Shown: positions 17,097 to 27,098, counted from the first letter of the stretch. The stretch is 64,000 nt of DNA from Pseudomonas sp. 102515 (GCF_031085165.1 NZ_JAVHTY010000004.1:186001-250000); one strand, 5' to 3'. Made by a program: numbers and translations. The notes: generated by a model not told the origin, from the letters alone.

Positions 17097-19952
17097 TCAG
17101 AGCACCCCGAGCTGCAACTGCGCGGCCGTGGGCGATTCACCGGATTGGGCTTGAGTGCTGACGTCCAGCAGATAGACCCGCTGGGCATCCAGTTTCGCCG
17201 TGTCCACCAGATAGGTCTTGATGGCACCGGCGCGCTGCTGGGCCAGGCTGCGCAGGAGGCCGTCGTTGCCGCTCCAGGCTTCGAGCACCGCCTGGCGCAG
17301 GCGCGCCGTGCGGGTGGCATCGTCAAGACTATCCCATTCCTGCGGCGGTTGCGCCTGCAGTCGCAGGCGGTACAGGCCTTCCAGCAGGGGGGCGCGCATG
17401 TCGGCGGGTACCTGCAACTGGCTGGGATCGGCCGGGACCTTGTCGCCACGACGTTGCAGCAGGTTGAAGTACTGGGTCTGGAAGTCCTTTTCCAGCTGGC
17501 TGGCGGCCAGCGCGCGACCGTCGCTGGCGGCGCCGGCATGGCCCTTGACTTCCACCGTCAGTTGCGGCCGCTGGCGCAGGGCCGCGGCCAGCTTGTCCAG
17601 TTCGCCGCGCGCCTGGGCCGAGAGGCTGGTACTGCCGGGGGCGAAGTCGATGGCGCTGAGATCCGCCTCGTGCCCGCCGACCAGTCCCGCCAGCATGCGG
17701 AAGGGCGCCTGGACGGCGCGGCTGAGCACATTGCGCAGGGTCTGCCAGACCACCGGCATGACGCTGAAGTTGGGGTCGGCGAGATTGCCCGCCACCGGCA
17801 GGCGCAGGTCGATCCGACCGTGGCTGTCCTTGAGCAGGGCCACCGCCAGGCGCACCGGCAGGTCCACGGCGTCCTTGCTGTCCACCCGCTCACCGAGTTC
17901 CAGCTGGTCGAGCACCACGTGGTTCTGCGCCTGCAGCCGGCCGTCGTCGATGCGGTATTGCAGGTCCAGGTCGAGGCGCCCCTTGCGCACCGCGTAGCCG
18001 GCGAACTTGCCGGTGTAGGGCGACAGGGTGGTGAGTTCGACCTGGCGGAAATAGGCGGTCACGTCCAGCTGCTGCAAGGGATCGAGAGGGTCGAGGCGGC
18101 CCTTGATTTCCACCGGGGCGAAGCGATCGACCTTGCCGGCTAGGTGGATGTCGGCCGGCTTGGAGGCGGCGGTGTCCAGGGTGCCGATGCCGCCTTCCAG
18201 CGACTGGATGTTGGTGGCGAAGCCGGGCTTCAAGCTGTTGTCGGCGAAGTCGGCGCTGCCATCCTTGATGCTCACCCCGCCGATGCGGACCTGCAGCGGT
18301 GGCGAGCTGTCCTTCGATTCCGTTTTCGGCTGGGGCACCAGCAGGGCGCTGAAGTTGTTGCTGAGGTCCTCGTTGATCACCAGGGTGCCATAGGGCTTTT
18401 CCAGGTCGATCTTGTCGATCACCAGCCGCTTGCCCAGCTCGAAGGCGATGCCCTGCACGTCCAGCCGCTGCCAACGCATGAAGTCCTGCTGGTGCAGGGT
18501 GTCGAGCACGTGCACCTGGGTGACCTGAGCCGCGCCGCTGACGGTGAGGCCCAGGGGTTCGCCCGGGGCCAGGGCCACCTTGAGCCGGCTGGCCAGCTGG
18601 CCGCTGCGGATCTCCAGGCGCACATAGGGGCTGAGATAGGGCTGGGCCTGGCGCAGGTTGAGTTCGTCGATGCCGACGTCGAAGCTGCCCTGCAGCGGTG
18701 TCAGCGCCAGCTGGCCGCTGGCGGTGATGCGCCCACGATCACCCAGGGTGGTCTTGAGCTCCAGGCCGAAGGGCTTGCTGCTGGCGGTGTCGAAGCCTTT
18801 CACGGCGAGGTCCAGGCCGCTGAAATACAGACTGGCCGGCTCCTGGGGCACCCGGTCCACCAGGTGCAGCTGGTTGTCGCTGAGCTGGGCGTCGTCGAGG
18901 CGCACGCGCCAGCCCGGGCCACTGCTGCTGGGGGCGTCGCTGGCAGGGAACAGCTGCTGCCAGTCGAGATTGCCGTCCTGCTCGCGATTGCCCCAGGCAT
19001 CCAGGCCGTTGCCGCTCAGGCGGGCGATGCTGACTTCGCGCTGCTGCAGATCCAGGGCGATGCCCTCGGCGGCCAGGCGCTTGAAGCTGGCCTTGGGTTC
19101 GGCACCGACCGCCTGCACGGCGACGTCGTCCAGCGCCAGGCGACCCTGGCTGAGCTGCAGCTGCAGGGTCTTGGCCAGGTCCAGGCGGTAGTGGGTGCTG
19201 GCTTCCAGGCGTCCCTTGCCCAGCGCCAGCGGCAGCTGGTTGCGCACATAGGGCCACCAGGGCGCGAGGCTGACGCCCTCGAGGGTCAGCTCGCCTTCGC
19301 TGCGCAGCGGCAGGAGATCCAGGCTGCCCTTCCAGGTGAGTTGGCCGCCCTGGGCGGTGGTGGCGGTCAACGCCAGCTGGCCCGAGGTGTCGCCACTACG
19401 GGTGCGGAAATCCTGCAGGGTGGCATCCAGGGGCGTGAAGGTGGCTTCCACCGGCTGGGCGCCCTGGGCATCGAGGAAATGCAGCCGGCCACCGACCAGG
19501 GCGATGCGCTCGATGTGCACCGGGAAGGGCTGGCCCGGCTCCGTGGTGGCTGGCGTCGACGTGGCCGGCGTGGCGGGTTCGCTGCGCCAGAGCCGGGCCA
19601 GATTGACCTGGCCACCCTTGGCGATGCGCAGATCGACCTGTGGCTGGTCGAGGCGCACCTCGGTCAGGTGCAGGGTGCGGCGCCAGAGGCTGTCCCACTG
19701 CAGGTCGGCCGAGAAGCCTTCGGCGGCGACCACAGGCTGCTCCGCCGGGCCGATCAGCAGCTTTTCGGCGTGCAGCTGCAGGGTGAAGGGGTTGAAGCTC
19801 AGGGCCTGCAGGCTGGCCGGCTGCGTGAGGCGCTCGGCCAGCGTCTGGTTGAGGTAGTGCAGGGCGAGGCGCGGTCCGACCAGGAATCCGAGCAGACTGT
19901 AGAGGGCCAAGAGCACGAGCAGCACGAGGCTCGCTTTCACAATTCTGGACAT
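17097..19952 (-). CDS. DUF748 AsmA-like envelope protein with OmpA-like C-terminus
   Basis: A 951-residue protein anchored by one N-terminal helix (VKASLVLLVLLALYSLLGFLVGPRLALHYL) with the rest in the periplasm. It consists of repeating beta-rich AsmA/DUF748 modules (for example RIGGVSIKDGSADFADNSLKP near residue 550 and PYTGKFAGYAVRKGRLDLDLQY near 650), the fold of bridge-like lipid transporters such as YdbH, TamB and AsmA. Near the C-terminus, IDFAPGSTSLSAQARGELDKLAAALRQRPQLTVEVKGHA looks like an OmpA-type peptidoglycan-associating segment. The ATG at 19952 is chosen because the anchor helix follows directly. It heads an operon with two DUF2845 genes. A role in phospholipid movement or envelope stability is inference from the family. 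Confidence 0.85.
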   Translation of the reverse strand: MSRIVKASLVLLVLLALYSLLGFLVGPRLALHYLNQTLAERLTQPASLQALSFNPFTLQLHAEKLLIGPAEQPVVAAEGFSADLQWDSLWRRTLHLTEVRLDQPQVDLRIAKGGQVNLARLWRSEPATPATSTPATTEPGQPFPVHIERIALVGGRLHFLDAQGAQPVEATFTPLDATLQDFRTRSGDTSGQLALTATTAQGGQLTWKGSLDLLPLRSEGELTLEGVSLAPWWPYVRNQLPLALGKGRLEASTHYRLDLAKTLQLQLSQGRLALDDVAVQAVGAEPKASFKRLAAEGIALDLQQREVSIARLSGNGLDAWGNREQDGNLDWQQLFPASDAPSSSGPGWRVRLDDAQLSDNQLHLVDRVPQEPASLYFSGLDLAVKGFDTASSKPFGLELKTTLGDRGRITASGQLALTPLQGSFDVGIDELNLRQAQPYLSPYVRLEIRSGQLASRLKVALAPGEPLGLTVSGAAQVTQVHVLDTLHQQDFMRWQRLDVQGIAFELGKRLVIDKIDLEKPYGTLVINEDLSNNFSALLVPQPKTESKDSSPPLQVRIGGVSIKDGSADFADNSLKPGFATNIQSLEGGIGTLDTAASKPADIHLAGKVDRFAPVEIKGRLDPLDPLQQLDVTAYFRQVELTTLSPYTGKFAGYAVRKGRLDLDLQYRIDDGRLQAQNHVVLDQLELGERVDSKDAVDLPVRLAVALLKDSHGRIDLRLPVAGNLADPNFSVMPVVWQTLRNVLSRAVQAPFRMLAGLVGGHEADLSAIDFAPGSTSLSAQARGELDKLAAALRQRPQLTVEVKGHAGAASDGRALAASQLEKDFQTQYFNLLQRRGDKVPADPSQLQVPADMRAPLLEGLYRLRLQAQPPQEWDSLDDATRTARLRQAVLEAWSGNDGLLRSLAQQRAGAIKTYLVDTAKLDAQRVYLLDVSTQAQSGESPTAAQLQLGVL

Positions 19953-20163
19953 GCAGGCATCTAGGACGGCGAAGGTGCCCGGATTATGGCACGGCGCCCC
20001 CGGCGACAAGGGCGGTGAGTGTCCCAAAAGCGGTGGGGTCCAGCCTTCTGGAGGTGCTCGATGACCGTATGGCGGTAATAGTCAGTCTTTAAATTGCCTG
20101 AAACCTTGTTGCAATAAAAGTGTAGTGAAGTGGCCGCCCGCTCGATCATCTCGGTCCTTTTTC

Positions 20164-21786
20164 ATGAATCCTTCTCGTTCTCTGCGTGCTCAATTGCTGC
20201 TGCTCATCGGTGGCGGTCTGGTCCTGTTGCTCGCGCTCGCGCTGGCCGGTTTCGGGCTGCTTTCCCGTCAACTGGACGGCTATCAAAGACTGCTTGATGG
20301 ACCATTGGAGGAGGCCCGGCTGGTGGACGCCACCAACCTGGCCTTCAAGTCGCAGGTGCAGGAATGGAAGAACGTACTCCTGCGCGGCGGCGGCGCCGAT
20401 GAGCGCGAGCGCTACTGGAAGCAGTTCCAGGAAGAGGAAGCGCGAGTCCAGGCGGCATTGGAGCAGTTGCAGCGCCGGGCCGACGAGTCCGAACTGCGCC
20501 AGCGTCTGCAGCAACTGGCCCAGAGTCATCGGGAGATGGGCGAAGCCTATCGGCGTGGATTGGCAGCCTATGTGGCAGCGGACTATGCCGCCGCCCAGGG
20601 CGATGCCGCGGTCAAGGGCATCGACCGAGCGACCAGCGAGCAGCTGTCCGGCCTGGTCATCGCGCTGCACGAACGCGCCAACGGTCAAGCCGCGGTCCTG
20701 AGCGCCGAGGCGCGGCGCACCGTGCTGCTGGCAGTGAGCGCCATGCTCGCCTTCGCCGCCCTGATCGCCCTGCTCAGTGCCTGGCTGGTCAATCGCCGCA
20801 TCGTCGGGCCGCTGGCCCAGGTCACCGAGCAACTGGTGCGCCTCAGCGAGGGCCGCTTCGGTCAGCCGCTGGCCGAAGCGCGCCGTGACGAGGTAGGCCG
20901 GCTGTCCCGCGCCGCCAATCGTCTGCGCGACTTCTTCACCGACCTGGCCGGCCAGCTGCGCCAGGGTACGGGGGCGCTGGACGCCACCACCCAGGAACTG
21001 GGCGCCATCGCTCAGCGCAGCGGCGAGGGCATTCGTGACCAGTTCTCGCGCACCGATCAGGTGGCGACCGCCATGCACGAGATGAGCGCCACCGCGGAAG
21101 AGGTGGCCCGCCATTCCGGCAGCGCCGCCACGGCGGCCAATGACGCGGATCGCGCGGCCCAGGAAGGCGAGACGAGCATGACCCAGACCATTGCCACCAT
21201 CGAGCGGATGCATGCTGAAATCACCCGCACCGCCGCTGTCATCGCCCGCCTGGAAAACGACAGCGAGCGCATCGGCAGCGTGCTGGAGGTGATCCGCGGC
21301 ATCGCCGACCAGACCAACCTACTGGCGCTCAACGCCGCCATCGAGGCCGCCCGGGCCGGGGACGCCGGACGTGGCTTCGCCGTGGTTGCCGACGAGGTAC
21401 GCAGCCTGGCGGTGCGCACCTCCAGTTCCATCAGCGAGATTCATCAACTGATCGCGACGCTGCAGGGCGCGGCTCACGAAGCCGCCGAGGCGGTGCGCGC
21501 GGGCACCGCCGAAAGCAGTGCCGGACGCGATCAGGTGGTGGCCTCGGGCGAGCGGCTGCGCAGCATCACCCTGGCGGTGGAAGCCATCCGCGACATGAAT
21601 CGGCAGATCGCTACCGCCGCCGAGGAGCAGACCTCGGTGGCCGAGGACATCGCTCGCAACCTGGCGGAGATCGTCACCGTGGCCCGTCACAACGAAGAGG
21701 ATCTGCAGCGGACCCAGAGCGCCAGCGGGCGCTTGCAGGGTGTCTCCCAGGATCTCTCCAGACTCGCCAACCGACTGCAGGACTGA
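20164..21786 (+). CDS. Methyl-accepting chemotaxis protein
   Basis: A 540-residue chemoreceptor. It has a first membrane helix (about 10-32), a periplasmic four-helix-bundle-type sensor (about 33-188, beginning [25 protein letters not shown]), a second helix (about 190-213), HAMP (about 214-268, [27 protein letters not shown]) and a cytoplasmic signalling hairpin whose tip reads [37 protein letters not shown] (about 379-415). It has no C-terminal CheR pentapeptide. ATG 20164 is preferred over the in-frame ATG 20125. The ligand is unknown. It is monocistronic. Confidence 0.93.
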   Translation: MNPSRSLRAQLLLLIGGGLVLLLALALAGFGLLSRQLDGYQRLLDGPLEEARLVDATNLAFKSQVQEWKNVLLRGGGADERERYWKQFQEEEARVQAALEQLQRRADESELRQRLQQLAQSHREMGEAYRRGLAAYVAADYAAAQGDAAVKGIDRATSEQLSGLVIALHERANGQAAVLSAEARRTVLLAVSAMLAFAALIALLSAWLVNRRIVGPLAQVTEQLVRLSEGRFGQPLAEARRDEVGRLSRAANRLRDFFTDLAGQLRQGTGALDATTQELGAIAQRSGEGIRDQFSRTDQVATAMHEMSATAEEVARHSGSAATAANDADRAAQEGETSMTQTIATIERMHAEITRTAAVIARLENDSERIGSVLEVIRGIADQTNLLALNAAIEAARAGDAGRGFAVVADEVRSLAVRTSSSISEIHQLIATLQGAAHEAAEAVRAGTAESSAGRDQVVASGERLRSITLAVEAIRDMNRQIATAAEEQTSVAEDIARNLAEIVTVARHNEEDLQRTQSASGRLQGVSQDLSRLANRLQD

Positions 21787-21930
21787 TCGGGTCTGCGCAC
21801 CTTCCAGCGGCCGCAGGCGCACGTGGCCGATCGGCGGTCGAGCGGCCATGAAGACTCCGGCCAGAGCTGCCGCGGCCTGTTGCAGAGGCTCTAACGCGGC
21901 ACTTTGCCATGATCCGCCCGTCGCTCGGGA

Positions 21931-21945
21931 TTAAGTTTGACTTAA
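21931..21945. promoter_or_regulatory. Perfect palindrome TTAAGT-TTG-ACTTAA upstream of the bestrophin gene
   Basis: A 15-base sequence with perfect 6-base arms, AT-rich against a GC-rich background, lying 135 bases before the bestrophin start codon. The remaining sequence from 21787 to 22079 shows nothing else I can name. It is likely an operator or part of a promoter; TTGACT inside it could double as a -35 box, but no convincing -10 follows at 17 bases. Confidence 0.4.
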
Positions 21946-22079
21946 GGACCGCCGACTAGTCTCGTGAACAGGTTGCATTCTCAGGGAGGGGAGACGGCGA
22001 CGGGCTCAGCGGCTCGCGGCGCGACGACAGGACGGCCAGGTAACCGCGAATCGAGAATCCGCGTCGCCGGGAGTAGCAG

Positions 22080-23033
22080 ATGTCCAGTCCGATCCAGCTC
22101 CGTTCCATCCAGAAGAAGATCCAGTTCCTGCGCACCACCTTCAGCTATGTCGGCTGGTCGCTGTTCGGTCTGCTGCTGTGGGACGTGGCGGTCACGGTGG
22201 ACGCCATGCTGTTCGTCGACGAGCGCTTCGACCTGCCGCTCACGCCCCTGACCCTGCTGTGCTCGGCGCTGGTGGTGCTGATCAGCTTTCGCAACAACAG
22301 CGCCTATGCCCGCTGGTGGGAGGCCCGTACCCTGTGGGGCGCCATGGTCAACAGCTCGCGCAGCTTCGGCCGCCAGGTGCTGACCCTGATCGACGACCAG
22401 GGCAAGGCGCAGAACCGGGTCAAGGCGGTGCTCCTGCGTCGGCACATGGGCTATCTGCACGCCCTGCGCGCCCAGCTCAAGCGCCAGGACCCGGCCGCGG
22501 CGGCCGCGCCCTATCTGGCCCGCCACGAACTGGCGCTGGCCGAAGGCAGCCTCAACTTCGCCAACGACATCCTCGCCGGTACCGCCGAGCTGATCGCCAG
22601 CGAATACCGCCAGGGCCGGCTGGACAGCATCCGCCTGGCGCGGCTGGAAGAGACCCTGGTGGACATGTCCAACTGGCAGGGCGGCATGGAGCGCATCGCC
22701 AACACCCCCTTGCCCTATCCCTATGTCTGCTTTCCGCAGCTGTTCAGCTTCCTGTTCTGCATCGCCATGCCGCTGGGCCTGGTCTCGACCCTCGGCTGGT
22801 TCACCCCGCTGGTATCCACCGTGGTCGGCTTCATGCTGCTGGCGCTGGAGCGCATCGGCAGCGATCTGCAGGCGCCCTTCGCCGACAGCCAGCACCAGAT
22901 CACCATGGACAAGCTGTGCGCCACCATCGAGGCCAACCTGCTGTCGATGCTACGGCCGCGCAGCGAAGAGGGCAGCGCCGTGGCCCTGGCCCAGCCCGAG
23001 GCCGACGTCGCGCCGAGTCGACGGGTGGCCTGA
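22080..23033 (+). CDS. Bestrophin-family ion channel
   Basis: A 317-residue bestrophin/UPF0187 (YneE-type) protein, forming pentameric anion or, in bacteria, often sodium-selective channels in the inner membrane. Diagnostic stretches are LLCSALVVLISFRNNSAYARWWEARTLWGAMVNSSRSFGRQ (about 58-98, with RNNxAYxRWWEAR) and IANTPLPYPYVCFPQLFSFLFCIAMPLGLVSTLGWFTPLVSTVVGFMLLALERIGSDLQAPF (about 204-266). The neck region and D-rich gate are in place, and the C-terminal tail is short and variable. GGGAG precedes the ATG. Ion selectivity cannot be read from sequence with confidence. Confidence 0.92.
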   Translation: MSSPIQLRSIQKKIQFLRTTFSYVGWSLFGLLLWDVAVTVDAMLFVDERFDLPLTPLTLLCSALVVLISFRNNSAYARWWEARTLWGAMVNSSRSFGRQVLTLIDDQGKAQNRVKAVLLRRHMGYLHALRAQLKRQDPAAAAAPYLARHELALAEGSLNFANDILAGTAELIASEYRQGRLDSIRLARLEETLVDMSNWQGGMERIANTPLPYPYVCFPQLFSFLFCIAMPLGLVSTLGWFTPLVSTVVGFMLLALERIGSDLQAPFADSQHQITMDKLCATIEANLLSMLRPRSEEGSAVALAQPEADVAPSRRVA

Positions 23034-23284
23034 CCGGCGGCGCTACTTGGGAGACATCGGGCCGCCAGGATGGAGAACGTGCGGAAAGTCCCGCGCCAGA
23101 GGTATTTCTTTCGTGAGCACAGGGCACTAGCGCCGCTTCGCTCCGGTCACATTTTGCAATCTCCCCTGGCAGCGGTGGTTGGCTGGGGCCCAGCGGGTCA
23201 TGCCGTGGGTTGCTGGCGGGCCGGGGCGAGAGGTGCAGTGGGGCCTGCGCCCCGCGACCTATGTCTCGCTACGGATGCCCGCTC

Positions 23285-24589
23285 ATGTCCGAAACCCGTC
23301 TTCCGACCCCCGGGGCCAGCGCCGAACCCTCTCGCCGCGCGCGCCATGCCCTGGATGCCCTGAACTTCACCCTGGCCGACGTCCGCGACGGCTTAGGCCC
23401 CTATCTCGCCATCTACCTGATCGCCGTGCGCGGCCCGGGGGAGGGCTGGAACGAAGCCACCGCCGGCTTCATCATGACCCTGGCCGGCATCGCCGGGCTG
23501 ATCGCCCAGACCCCCGCCGGCGCCCTGATCGACCGTACCCGCCACAAGCGCCTCATGGTCGGCGTCGCCGCCCTGGTGGTGACCCTCTGCAGCGTGCTGC
23601 TGCCCTTCGTCTCCAACTTCTACGTGGTGGCGGCCACCCAGTCGCTGGCCCACGCCGCGGCGGCCGTCTTCGCCCCGGCGCTGGCGGCCATCACCCTGGG
23701 GATCGTCGGCCCGAAGGCCTTCACCAAGCACATCGGCCGCAACGAGGGCTTCAACCACGCCGGCAACGCCGTCTCGGCGGCGCTGGCGGGTGGCCTGGCC
23801 TATTTCTTCGGTCCCACCGTGGTGTTCTGGCTGATGGCGCTGCTGGCGGCGGCCTCCATCGTCGCCATCGTCCGGGTGCCCCAGGACGAGATCGACGATG
23901 ACCTGGCCCAGGGGCTGGGTGACGAAGTCGGTGCCCGCGATGCCAAGCCGGTGTCGGCCTGGCAGGCGCTGCTGGCCAATCGCAAGCTGCAACTGCTGGC
24001 GCTGCTGGCCGCCATCTTCCACCTGGCCAATGCCGCCATGCTGACCTCGGTCGGCCAGCAGCTGACCCATATCGTCGGCAAGGACAGCGCCACCTCGCTG
24101 GTGGCCGTCTGCATCGTCGCCGCCCAGTGCGTGATGGTGCCGGTGGCCATCCTGGTGGGGCGCAAGGCCGACGTCTTCGGGCGCAAGCCGATCTTTCTCT
24201 TCGCCTTCGCCGTGCTGGCGATCCGCGGCGTGCTCTACACCTTTTCCGACAATCCCTACTACCTGGTGGCGGTGCAACTGCTCGATGGCATCGGCGCCGG
24301 GATCTATGGCGCCCTGATGCCGGTGATCGTCGCCGACCTGACCCGCGGCAGCGGGCGCTTCAACGTCAGCCAGGGCGCCATCGCCACCGCCCAGGGGCTG
24401 GGCGCGGCCATCAGTGCCACCATCGCCGGGATCATCATCGTCCGCTTCGGCTACGCGGCGGCCTTCACCACCCTGGCGGCCATCGCCGCGGTGGGCTTCG
24501 TGCTCTATCTGCTGCTGATGCCCGAGACCCGCGACGAGCACGCCGCCGGGGACGCGGCGCGTTCGAGCGGTTCGGTGGTGGGAGGCTGA
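23285..24589 (+). CDS. MFS transporter
   Basis: A 434-residue major facilitator with twelve predicted spans. The loop motif between helices 2 and 3 reads GALIDRTRHKRLMVG and the equivalent in the second half is VGRKADVFGRKPIFLF. After the N-terminus there is LADVRDGLGPYLAIYLI, seen in a group of uncharacterised proteobacterial exporters. The start at 23285 is uncertain; two upstream in-frame ATGs exist without good ribosome-binding sites. The next gene starts 1 base after its stop, so it is co-transcribed with a metallophosphoesterase and an ArsB-like permease. The substrate is unknown. Confidence 0.87.
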   Translation: MSETRLPTPGASAEPSRRARHALDALNFTLADVRDGLGPYLAIYLIAVRGPGEGWNEATAGFIMTLAGIAGLIAQTPAGALIDRTRHKRLMVGVAALVVTLCSVLLPFVSNFYVVAATQSLAHAAAAVFAPALAAITLGIVGPKAFTKHIGRNEGFNHAGNAVSAALAGGLAYFFGPTVVFWLMALLAAASIVAIVRVPQDEIDDDLAQGLGDEVGARDAKPVSAWQALLANRKLQLLALLAAIFHLANAAMLTSVGQQLTHIVGKDSATSLVAVCIVAAQCVMVPVAILVGRKADVFGRKPIFLFAFAVLAIRGVLYTFSDNPYYLVAVQLLDGIGAGIYGALMPVIVADLTRGSGRFNVSQGAIATAQGLGAAISATIAGIIIVRFGYAAAFTTLAAIAAVGFVLYLLLMPETRDEHAAGDAARSSGSVVGG

Positions 24590-24590
24590 A

Positions 24591-25775
24591 ATGGCACGCC
24601 AGGATGAGTTCCTCGCCTTCGCCCATATCGGCGATCTGCACCTGACCACCGCCGAAGCGGACAATGCCCGGGACCTGCAGACCCTCCTGCAGCGCCTGCG
24701 CGGGCGCAGCGAACTGGATTTCGTCTATCTGCCCGGGGACAACGCCGACAAAGGCACCGCGGAGCAGTATCTGTTGCTCAGGCGGCTGCTGGACGACTTT
24801 CCGCTACCGGTAACGGTGATCACCGGCGACCACGACATGGAGGGCGGTGATCTCGGACCCTTCTATGCCGAGTTGCAGGTGCCCCAATTGCCTTATTCCA
24901 GAGAGGTGGGCGGCGTGCGTTGCCTGTTCCTGGACATGTGCGGACCGGGCACCGGCGGGCCGGATTTCCGCCTTGGCCGCGAGCAATTGCAGTGGCTGGA
25001 GCAGGAGCTGCACGAGGCGACCCGGCTGGCGCAGCGCTGCGTGGTCTTCATGCACAGCTATCCGGCGGACCTGCAGGGCCCCGGCGAAGCCGAGCGGGTG
25101 GCGCGGCTGCTGCACGAGGGCCCGGTGCGCCTGGTGGAGATCGGTCATACCCACTACAACGAACTGGCCCACGACGGCGGCGTGCTCTATGCCGCCTGCA
25201 GATCCACCGGCCAGATCGAGGAAGGCGGTGTAGGATTCGCGCTGGTCACCCTGGACGGTCCGGCGGTGAGCTGGCGCTTTCGCGAATTGCCCGACGGCTG
25301 GCCCTGGGTGCAGATCACCGCGCCCGGTGATGCCCGCCTCAACGGCGCCGGCGTGGCCGAGGTCCGGGAGTGCCGGGTGCTGGTGCTGGCCGCGAGCGAG
25401 CTCAGGGTCTGCGAGTGGCAGTGCGACGACGGTCCCTGGTGGCCCCTGCAGCCGCTCGGCAAGGGCCGCTATCGGGGTGACCGACCCGTGCCGGAGGGCG
25501 TCCGCCGGTTGCAGGTCCGGGTCCGGGATGCGCAGGGCGGCGAAGACCGTGACGAGGTCGAGCTGAGCGGTCATCTGCGTCCCGTCGCCGCGCCCGCCGA
25601 CTGGGGTTCGGATCACACCCGGCTGGGTGAATGGCGGGCCAGGGGTGTCCTGGGGACCCAGCTGGGCCCAATCGCAATGGCCGCAAATGGTGAGGTCGGC
25701 CAGGCCGGTCTCGCGAATCGACTAGAAGGAACAGCGCTTTCATGGGGTCCATCATCACCACTCCCCACGTCCTGA
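24591..25775 (+). CDS. Metallophosphoesterase (calcineurin-like)
   Basis: A 394-residue calcineurin-fold phosphoesterase. The metal-binding series is present: FAHIGDLHL (Asp-x-His, about 10-18), YLPGDNAD (about 46-53), ITGDHD (about 77-82), VVFMHSYP (about 148-155) and EIGHTHYN (Gly-His-x-His, about 182-189). The family normally has GNHD where this has GDHD. A C-terminal beta domain ends in TRLGEWRARGVLGTQLGP. No signal peptide is seen. The gene begins directly after the MFS stop, and its 3' end overlaps the start of the ArsB-like gene by 34 bases. The substrate is unknown; phosphomonoester or cyclic-nucleotide hydrolysis are both possible. Confidence 0.84.
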   Translation: MARQDEFLAFAHIGDLHLTTAEADNARDLQTLLQRLRGRSELDFVYLPGDNADKGTAEQYLLLRRLLDDFPLPVTVITGDHDMEGGDLGPFYAELQVPQLPYSREVGGVRCLFLDMCGPGTGGPDFRLGREQLQWLEQELHEATRLAQRCVVFMHSYPADLQGPGEAERVARLLHEGPVRLVEIGHTHYNELAHDGGVLYAACRSTGQIEEGGVGFALVTLDGPAVSWRFRELPDGWPWVQITAPGDARLNGAGVAEVRECRVLVLAASELRVCEWQCDDGPWWPLQPLGKGRYRGDRPVPEGVRRLQVRVRDAQGGEDRDEVELSGHLRPVAAPADWGSDHTRLGEWRARGVLGTQLGPIAMAANGEVGQAGLANRLEGTALSWGPSSPLPTS

Positions 25776-27010
25776 CGTGGGTCATCGCCGCCCTGGCCAC
25801 CCTCGGGGTGGTCTCGCGGCCCTTCGGTCTGCCGGAGGCCCTGTTCGCCGTCGCCGGTGCCGCGCTGCTGGCGCTGTTCGGCCTGTTGCCGCTGGACGGC
25901 GTCTGGCACGGCATCGCCAAGGGTACCGACGTCTATCTGTTCCTCATCGGCATGATGCTGCTGGCCGAGATCGCCCGTAAGGAAGGGTTGTTCGACTGGG
26001 TCGCCGGCCATGCGGTGCGCGCGGCCAAGGGCTCGGCGTTGCGGCTGTTCGCGCTGGTCTATGGCGTCGGCATCCTGGTCACGGTGTTCCTTTCCAACGA
26101 CGCCTGCGCCGTGGTGCTGACCCCGGCGGTCTACTACGCCACCCGCGCGGCGAAGGTGAAGAATCCGCTGCCCTATCTGTTCTCCTGCGCCTTCATCGCC
26201 AACGCGGCGAGCTTCGTGCTGCCGATCTCCAACCCGGCCAACCTGGTGGTCTTCGCCGAGCACATGCCCGAGCTGAGCCGCTGGCTGGCGCTGTTCACCG
26301 TACCCTCGATCCTGGCCATCGCCGCGACCTTCCTCACCCTCTGGGCGAGCCAGGCCAAGGTCCTGCGCGCCGAGCGGCTGTCCGAAGGGGGCGCGGTGGA
26401 GGCGCTGCCCACCACCGGACGCATCGCCGGCGGCGGTCTGATCCTGACCATCCTGGTCTTGCTCGGCGCTTCGGCACTGGATCTGGAGCTGGGTCTGCCG
26501 ACCTTTCTCGCCGGCTTCGCCACCTTCCTGGTGGTGGTGGCCTGCAAGCGTGGCGGCGGCCTGGAGTTGCTCAAGCACATTTCCTGGGGCGTCCTGCCGC
26601 TGGTGGCCGGGCTGTTCGTGCTGGTGGAAGCCCTGGAGACCACCGGGGTGCTGCAGGCGCTGGCCAATCAGCTGCAGGCCGCCGCCCAGGCGACGCCGGA
26701 GCGCGCCGCCTGGGGCGCCGGGCTGCTGGTGGCCTTTGGCAGCAACCTGGTCAACAACCTGCCGGCCGGTCTGCTGGCCGGGGCGGCGGTGCAGACCGCC
26801 CATGTCTCGGAAAAGATCGCCGGCGCCGTGCTGATCGGCATCGACCTCGGCCCCAACCTGTCCATCACCGGCTCCCTGGCGACCCTGCTGTGGCTGGCCG
26901 CGCTGCGCCGCGAAGGGCTTTCGGTGAGCTTCTGGCAATTCCTCAAGCTGGGCGCCGTGGTGATGATCCCGGCGCTGGTTTTGGCGCTGGCTGCCTTGAT
27001 CCATCTCTGA
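25742..27010 (+). CDS. ArsB/NhaD-superfamily anion permease
   Basis: A 422-residue inner-membrane permease of the ion transporter superfamily, closest in appearance to arsenite permease ArsB. It has about eleven hydrophobic spans with two re-entrant signatures: VFLSNDACAVVLTPAVYYATRA (about 116-137) and FGSNLVNNLPAGLLAGAA (about 336-353), the Asn-rich hairpins of ArsB/SLC13. SNPANLVVFAEHMP also fits ArsB. No arsR, arsC or arsH is nearby, so arsenite export should not be assumed; silicate, sulfate or dicarboxylate are alternatives. ATG 25742 lies inside the end of the phosphoesterase gene. Confidence 0.85.
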   Translation: MGSIITTPHVLTWVIAALATLGVVSRPFGLPEALFAVAGAALLALFGLLPLDGVWHGIAKGTDVYLFLIGMMLLAEIARKEGLFDWVAGHAVRAAKGSALRLFALVYGVGILVTVFLSNDACAVVLTPAVYYATRAAKVKNPLPYLFSCAFIANAASFVLPISNPANLVVFAEHMPELSRWLALFTVPSILAIAATFLTLWASQAKVLRAERLSEGGAVEALPTTGRIAGGGLILTILVLLGASALDLELGLPTFLAGFATFLVVVACKRGGGLELLKHISWGVLPLVAGLFVLVEALETTGVLQALANQLQAAAQATPERAAWGAGLLVAFGSNLVNNLPAGLLAGAAVQTAHVSEKIAGAVLIGIDLGPNLSITGSLATLLWLAALRREGLSVSFWQFLKLGAVVMIPALVLALAALIHL

Positions 27011-27031
27011 CGGACGGTCACGGCTTATCCT

Positions 27032-27060
27032 CAGGCAAGGCGATTTTTGCCCTCTGCCTG
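27032..27060. terminator. Stem-loop between ArsB-like gene and cytochrome b561
   Basis: CAGGCA (27032-27037) pairs with TGCCTG (27055-27060), with an inner GGC/GCC pair around GATTTTT. There is no T-tract after the stem, so it may be a weak terminator or a processing hairpin ahead of the cytochrome gene. Confidence 0.4.
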
Positions 27061-27098
27061 GGGCACTATCGGCATACCTCTGCTACGGAGCACCGCCC

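Noticed and set aside
18144-19964. A 606-codon open frame antisense to the DUF748 gene
   Set aside because: Low-complexity Gln/Gly/Ala/Leu text, a shadow of the AsmA-like gene.
25742-27010. Arsenite resistance operon
   Set aside because: Only an ArsB-like permease is present; no ArsR, ArsC, ArsA or ArsH gene is adjacent, so the name would overstate the evidence.
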